From: Saccharina japonica
Taxonomy: Eukaryota; Sar; Phaeophyceae; Laminariales; Laminariaceae
Reading direction: 5' to 3'
DNA: 64,000 nt
Assembly: GCA_008828725.1 (NCBI GenBank)
Contig: MEHQ01002657.1
Location: 218,331 to 282,330, forward strand
Part shown: piece after piece, positions 32,301-40,700 of the stretch
Layout of the letters: each line of letters starts with the position of its first letter
Position numbering within the stretch: the first letter of the stretch is position 1
Notes under the pieces: generated by a model
Databases searched by the model: none
What the model saw: the letters and a program-made list of their open reading frames with translations, nothing else
What the model was told of the DNA's origin: nothing
Made by a program: the position numbers and the translations under genes

Positions 32301-34705
32301 TCTGCTTGTTTTTTTCGGGAACAGCGATAGAAGACACCCCTCTTTTCTGTTTTGTTTTTCGGGAACAACACACCATTTGTCTGCTTGTTTCTCGGGAAGA
32401 GTGAAAGTGAAACAAAAGACACATTCTTGCTCTGGAAAAAAAATAGTGATAAATAAGACACTCTTTCTTGTCTGCTTGTTTATCGGGAAAAACACTTCGT
32501 GATATATACACGGAGAAAAAAACACGCACACACACATTTGTACAACCCCCCCCCTCCCCCGAACGCTCCACACCAGAAATTAAATCTATTCGTTGGAGGC
32601 TGTCATCCATATCCAAGTCCGCCTCACAGGCGGTTCTTAGCAGGATGCAGTTCACCCTCCATGCGACCCGCCCAATACCTCACGGCGCTTCGCGCTTGGT
32701 GCGAGCGATGTCTGCCTGGTTGGTGAAAACCCAACGCGCTCCGTCCCGGCATTGTAGGGATGCGAGGGTCTATAGTCATACGACTACGGCCAAAAAAAAA
32801 CGCAGGTTTGTGCTCATGCGGGATGATGGCGTCGCCGGCCATCTTCTCGAAACGACCGCGGCGGCGGCGGCGGCGGCGATCGGGGACCCTGCGCTGACGA
32901 CTTCCTTTCCGAAAACTAGTACTACTGCGTCGTTTAAGGGTCGTGGAAACGGATGCACGGTTGCGGGACTCTCTCCTAACACGCTGTACCACTTCAGAGT
33001 GTGCGCGGTGAACAGGAGGACGCGGAGCATGCTAAGCGCGCCTCTGGAGGTGCGTGTGTGCGTGCGTGCGTGCGTGCGTGTGTTGTTGTCTTCATATTAA
33101 AACCGTTATTTCTACAGTATATATATATATGTATGTATACCGACGGCATGTATACCGACGGCATCAGTGCACCCAGTTAGTGTTCATTCTATATATTTCT
33201 TCGGCCTCGAGAGATACAAATGGTGTGGTGGCAGTCTGCTCTGGGACAGAGAAAACCGAAACAAATACGTATGCAAAATCAATCGAGGTATCGTACGTAC
33301 AGGCAGTAGAAATAAATGATTGACAGCGTACTGTGGTACGAAAACACAACCAAAACACACAACTAAACAAGAAAAAGAATGGAGAAATGCTGAGGTAAAT
33401 GAGCGATATGAAACCTCAAATAGCCAACACACAATAACGCCTCTTTCTTAGTGCTATAGTAAACTAACACAAGTGTCACCCAAGATCAATAGTAGCGGAA
33501 TCGATTGAGGACATCCTGAAGACGGAAACGAGCCGAAGTGGTTACGATCGTGTCGACTCGATCGGGACAATGTTTCCTACCAAATACCATGGTACATTGG
33601 TTTTGTTCAGTCCGAGGGTCACGAATGCCCCGCAGTCCACTCGAAGGCTTTCTGCGGCATATTCAATCCTCTTTGCGCGTCTGTTCTTGCGAGAAAGGAT
33701 GCCGCTTCGACAGGTTTGTGGCTCGAAGGAATTTCTGATTTTGTAGCTTCGAAATCGCAGAGATAGGACAACATCCAATGTAGCGACCCCCTCCTCAGGG
33801 GGGGGGGGGTGCTCATGTCGTGCATGGCCGTAGTCGTGTGACCATAGACCCTCGCATCCCTACAATGATGCCGGAACTGGAGGTACACTAAGGCAACGTG
33901 AAACACAGTCCAGAAACAACATCACTTTTCGTTATTCCGTCTCGAATCCCCACCGCACTGGCTTGTTTTTCGTTTTTTCGTTTTTTTTTTCTAACCTTCT
34001 TAGGGGTGTGGTGTGGTGTGGTGTGGTGTGGTGGGGTGTCGTTTTTGTTTTTTGATCATACACTGCCGGTCACCCTTATACACCGAAGCCGGAAACCACG
34101 CGGAGCCCTTGTACAGTAGTACACAGTTTTGATGTTTTGATGTCCGAGGGGTCTAAAGCGTCCAGTTCAGGGTAGTTTCAGGGTGGTCTTACTCCATAAA
34201 TAAACGTGACGTGTTCGTGAGGGATTCATTATTACGTTGTTCGCCTCTTCGTCGATGATGTTACTTGCGTGCGTTCTTCTGACGAACGGGGCTGAACTGC
34301 GCGTCGTGTGGCGTGCGACGATACTCACCACTACTCAACACCTACGTACATTTACGTACTTTCGTATACCTTGTGCGATGGAGTTCATGCGTGTACATGT
34401 GGGAACGTTGTTAGGGTTCATATAGGAGAAGTGATGTCACACCTCTCAAGTGAGGTTGCCCATGGTAGATTAGGGGAACCCGAATTGTACGTACGTAGTG
34501 CGCTTGATTCCCCTTTATCTACCACTGCTACATCAGACTGCTGCCTCAGACTTCTGCTTCACATACCAGCTTCGTGTACCCTTTTGTCCCCCTAGTCTTT
34601 GTACAACTCTCCATATCACACTTGTCTATATATTTACCCCTTTTATAACCCCATGTTGTGAACTTGTTGCCTTCGTACATACGTTTTCTTTTCTTTTTTC
34701 CTTCG

Positions 34706-34737
<32 letters not shown>

Positions 34738-37700
34738 CTGGGCAACCTCTTAGAAGCTCTTGGCGTCGACGTTACCGAGGAGAGACTGAGGGAGGCGTTT
34801 ACGGAGCTGGACCGTGGGGGTGGCGACGGTATCGACGGCGCCCTGAGCTTCGACGACTTCGAGGCATGGTGGACGTCTGCCGCTGCAACGTGAGAGGGCA
34901 AACAAGCGAGCACAACTGCTTGTGGCCTGTTGTACAGCAGTACCCACCGCATACTGTTGGTGCTGTTGCTGTTGTTGTTGTTGTTGATGTTGTTGGCATG
35001 TTAACTCATCGACACTATGCACCCCGTGGTCACAGGGCTGGCTTCAGTAACGCTAGGGCGGGCGGGAAGATTACCTCAGGAGCAAGAATATTAATACAAA
35101 CAATACTCATCAAAAACTGAAGCCATGTACGAGTATATTATGCAATAACCGCTTTTGTGTGTGTGTGTCGAAGCCCTCTCAACGCTATGGCCGGTTTTGT
35201 TGTATATACGTTCGCATCGCATGTATTTAAACCACTCTTACGCGAGGGGACCATAAAAGAAATAGGACCAAATATTACTTACTAAAAACAGGTGAATATA
35301 TAGGTTTTTGTGTAGACCCTAGGTCCTATTTACTACGCTCCGCCGTAATAGTTTTGTGTCAAAGTTTTGTGTCAAAGCCCTCGACGACAGGCGCGTGGCG
35401 TGCATTTACTGTTTTTTAGGAAAACGCTTAGATTGCCTACCGTTAGTACCTTCCTTTCCGTCCCTGCGTTCCCGCATGAGATTGCATGGCAGCCACCCCT
35501 CCAGTTTTTTGCCATGCACTGGTAAGCAATACAACCGAGAACCGCCGGATTTTCTCGAACCTCTGTCGGCGGAGCTCCAACAACACACGCTCCACTTCAA
35601 TGGCAAAAAAGCAAAACTGCGCCGTTGGGTGCTTTGGAACCCTTCACACTGCTGCGTACAGATGATCTACAGATATATCATCTACAGATAGATCTTCTAC
35701 AGACAGATCGTCTACAGATATATCGTCTACAGATACATCATCTACAGATAGATCATCTACAGATAGATCATTTACAGATAGATCATCTAGAGATAGATCA
35801 ACTAGGTCATCTAGATCCTAACCTGTTAGGAAAGGTTGTGCAAGGATCTGTATAGTACAGATCCCACTCAAGAAACATGTCCTAGATCATGCAGAGTAAA
35901 CGGCTCCCGCCCCCGGAAACATGGAGCTAGATCATACAGATCATACAGATCATGCAGATCAAACAGGTCAGGGATAATATATCTGCCCTGAAAATACCTA
36001 GATTGTGAACTGGGAACGATGCGAGTCGACGAGGAAAGAAAGGGTTGGAGTTCTCGCAATAAAAACGCAAGGCAACAAACAAACCGTAGCGGGGAGAGGA
36101 GGAGGGAGAAGAGCCTACTTTGTGACCCCGGATCTGAGTTACGACTAGGAGGGAGAGAGAAAAAGAGGATGAAGACAAGAAATGGGATGATGAACAAAAA
36201 AACAAAAAAATGATTTGTCCGACCCGTGGAATGTGTTTTTTTTTTTGTTTTCCCCCTTTTCCACCCTGTTTTCGAACCCCCTTTCCTTAATACCAAAAAA
36301 AAACGCAGGTTTGTGCTCATGCGGGATGATGGCGTCGCCGGCCATCTTCTCGAAACGACCGCGGCGGCGGCGGCGGCGGCGATCGGGGACCCTGCGCTGA
36401 CGACTTCCTTTCCGAAAACTAGTACTACTGCGTCGTTTAAGGGTCGTGGAAACGGATGCACGGTTGCGGGACTCTCTCCTAACACGCTGTACCACTTCAG
36501 AGTGTGCGCGGTGAACAGGAGGACGCGGAGCATGCTAAGCGCGCCTCTGGAGGTGCGTGTGTGCGTGCGTGCGTGCGTGCGTGTGTTGTTGTCTTCATAT
36601 TAAAACCGTTATTTCTACAGTATATATATATATGTATGTATACCGACGGCATGTATACCGACGGCATCAGTGCACCCAGTTAGTGTTCATTCTATATATT
36701 TCTTCGGCCTCGAGAGATACAAATGGTGTGGTGGCAGTCTGCTCTGGGACAGAGAAAACCGAAACAAATACGTATGCAAAATCAATCGAGGTATCGTACG
36801 TACAGGCAGTAGAAATAAATGATTGACAGCGTACTGTGGTACGAAAACACAACCAAAACACACAACTAAACAAGAAAAAGAATGGAGAAATGCTGAGGTA
36901 AATGAGCGATATGAAACCTCAAATAGCCAACACACAATAACGCCTCTTTCTTAGTGCTATAGTAAACTAACACAAGTGTCACCCAAGATCAATAGTAGCG
37001 GAATCGATTGAGGACATCCTGAAGACGGAAACGAGCCGAAGTGGTTACGATCGTGTCGACTCGATCGGGACAATGTTTCCTACCAAATACCATGGTACAT
37101 TGGTTTTGTTCAGTCCGAGGGTCACGAATGCCCCGCAGTCCACTCGAAGGCTTTCTGCGGCATATTCAATCCTCTTTGCGCGTCTGTTCTTGCGAGAAAG
37201 GATGCCGCTTCGACAGGTTTGTGGCTCGAAGGAATTTCTGATTTTGTAGCTTCGAAATCGCAGAGATAGGACAACATCCAATGTAGCGACCCCCTCCTCA
37301 AAGTCCACCACAACGAGAGGACGAGAAGCAAAACACGGAACAAGGTTCTCCCCTCCGCCTCCGTCCCCCCCCGACTTAGTCTGCCTGACAAGCGGTTCTT
37401 AGTAGGATGCAGCTCACCCTTCATGCAACTCGCCCAACACCTCACGGCGCTTCGCGCTTGGTGCTAGCAATGTCTGCCTGGTCGGTGAAAACCCGACATG
37501 CTCCGTCCCGGATTTAGGGATGCGAGGGTCTATGGTCATACGACTACGCCATGCATGAAAATGAAGTACCCCCCCCCCCCCCCCGCCTCCCCTCCTCCCC
37601 CACCCCCCCCCTCCCCCCCTCCACCCCACCCCACCCCACCCCTAACTCCCTGGTAACCACACGGTATACTTGTTGCTCGCTGCCGCCATGGTATTGCAGG

Positions 37701-40700
37701 TGATGACAGCTCCTAGTCGGCCTGAGAACCCGGTCGTTGTCCGCTGTCACCAGCGCTCAATCATTGTCAAGTGGTACCCCGGCGCCGGTGGCGCCCACAA
37801 GTATCGCTTGCAGGCGCGTCTTCTCGAAGGGCTGGACGGGGTCGGGGCTATGATCGATGTTAATCGGACGGCGGCCGGCGGTGGCGGTGGCGGCGGCGGT
37901 GGCGGTGGTGGAAGTTCCAGTAGAAGGAAGGCGTGGAGAACTACGGGGGGTGATGGGGACGTGGGGTGGGTGACGGTGTACGAGGGTGTCGACAGCACCG
38001 CCAAGGTTCGAAGAAAGGGAGGGGGGGGTGTCTAATCTTTTCGGGGACATTTTAACATATGCGGGATACCATACACCATCGAAAGCGGTGGCTTTCCGGG
38101 ACATTTAACCATATCTGGGATACCATATACCATCGAAAGGGAATGTCTTCCCGAGACATTTCCCATACAAGATTTACGATAACATCGAAAGAGGATGTCT
38201 TTACTGAATATTTCCCATATATATATGGGATACGTAGCGTCTAAAAGGGGGATGTCTTTTCGGGACATTTCCCACATGGTTGTATACCATATTATTTCGA
38301 GTACGGAGGGGGGGCACGTTCGAGAACTGTACTGCCGTTTGGGGGATAGAGTTCTTGAGAGTTGGAGTTAGATTTATGTTCATGTGCAGTGCAGTGCTAA
38401 AAAGGTAAGTCACGGGGACATCACGATAGTTAAAAAAAAAAACAGTTAGAAGAAAGGTCTCTGTTTTTTGGTCGAAGCCGTTGCCGTTACGTATATAGCG
38501 CCTCCGACCATTGACTCATTATTTTTCTTCAAAGCATAACCATTGCTCAGTTGGACGTTACTATGGGCAAAGCACCAACACCGTTTTTTCCTCACGAAGT
38601 AACTATACACATATACTTCGAAGTATATGTAGACGGGGGGAGCGGGTATTTTCGCGTTTTAATTATACAGGGCAAATCACGGGAAATCTTTCGTACTATT
38701 TTGTGAGCGCGCGCAAAAAGCGATGCGTGGCCCGGGAAAAGGAGGGCTACCAACCACCTTCACCATCGTTCTCGTCGTCCGAAATTTGGAATTTTTCCAC
38801 GTCCATTTTCGAAGTGACGCGGCGTTCGCGGCAGTGCGACAATAAGCTTCACAATTTTCTGCACACCCTAGACGCGTGGTGCTACTACAGAGGTAGCACT
38901 TTTTGGCTGATTTGTTTTCGGAATGATCTATTAAAGGCTCCTTAACCCGCAATTGTCGGATTGTGTCATTTCTTTAATAATACGTAGGCAACGGGCTTGT
39001 TTATCGTGTACATATACTTCGTATAGCACTTTTAATTTCCTCCAAAATCAGTTTTTGACTTACTAATAGTATAGAGCTCCTCAAGTGACCATCCTCAGAA
39101 GGAAAAAAACATGCTGCACCTGCATGCAGGCCACCGTAGCATGCGTCTCCTGTTCTCTACGTTTCCATGTATATAGAGAGACGAACCAATGTATTGTGAA
39201 CTACAGCAGCAGTCTCGGACGTAAATGTTGTTGTTCATTTTTTTTTTTCGTTTTGCGTATTTTGTTTCTCCTGCTGCCAGGTGACGGGGCTGAGCGCGAA
39301 CAGCGTGTACCATTTCCGGGTGCGCGCCATCAACCTCCGGGGCGTGGCTAGCGAGTGGTCCTCCCTGGCACAAGCCGCTACCTCTCTGCGGCAGGGCAAC
39401 GGTGGCTGCGCGGGGTCTAATTACGGAGCCGGGTCCATTTTGTGCCGACCTCATAACGCCGCTGAGGTGGGTGGGTGGGTGGGTGGGCGGGTGGATGGGT
39501 GTCGCGTTGTTTTCAGGGCTCTTCACGGATCATGACCCCAACCCGCGGGTCGGGTCGGGTCGGGTCGCGTCGGGTAGAGTCAGGTCGGGTAGAGTCGGGT
39601 CGGGTCAGGGGGTCTTTCAATTTCTTACGGGTCGGATCCGTCACCGTCACCCGACCCGACCCGATCCGACCCGGCCCGCGAGCTTTGATCCAACCCATGA
39701 ACAGGCCTGTATTAATCTTGAAAAAAAAGAGAGTTGTGACACTTTTTCCTTTGGTGACGAGGCAGCCGGTTACGTACTTACGTAGCGTTGCGTCTTTTGT
39801 GGTACAGGTAGTTATGTTATGGAACTGCTGAATGATGTGGAAATGCCGGTAAATACCTGGTAACAGGTATTGGGATCGTGTTGTAGCACTTGGAAGGCGT
39901 ATCTTAGATGGAAACGAGGGGTTTCCTAGGCGAGTCAACCTCGAGTCTCCAGCCTCTCAGCCTTCCATCGCTGCTAAACGAGCGGCCGCAGAAGTGCGAT
40001 GCCAGCCGAATGTAATGGACTACCATGTTTTATGAAAAATTGGTGTCGTTGTAAAATTACTTTTCGACGTGTCGCGGTACGTAATTTTCTGCAACACCGC
40101 ACGGTATAAACTGTCGCAACCCAAACCTTACCACCGTTTACCCCGTATGTACATCACGGCAAATCTCCCCTGCGCTAGATATACTACCTGTCAACACACC
40201 GTGATATGCATATACACATTTTTATGTGTACCGCACGATACCGCTGTCGCACACATAAGCTACATACCGCTTTTTTTTGCAACTTTATACGTGCGCACCA
40301 ACGCCAAAACAATTGCGACCTCCCCCCTACAATGTACCGGTATATATATGCCACCACCCTCAAAAGGTTTTTAACGTGGATGCCGACGACGACATAGTCG
40401 TGGGAGACACGATCATATTCACCGAGCGCCTCTACGTCGACCTGGACGGCGATCTCATCACAGGGCTTGGCGGCAGCGGGGGCACCTCGCCCCCTCCCCC
40501 AACACGCCTCTTCCACGACTCCCCGATGGAGACCTCGGGCACCGCCGCCCCTCCTCGCGTGAGCTTGAGCACGGCAAGCCTCGGGTCGCACTCGGAATGG
40601 GCACCGGCGCCGGAGAGGGGGGGCGGGGAGTGGGCGACGCGAGTCGTGCCGGGTGGTGGGCACGGGCGGCCGGGCACAGCAGCTGCGAGGATGGGCGCAA

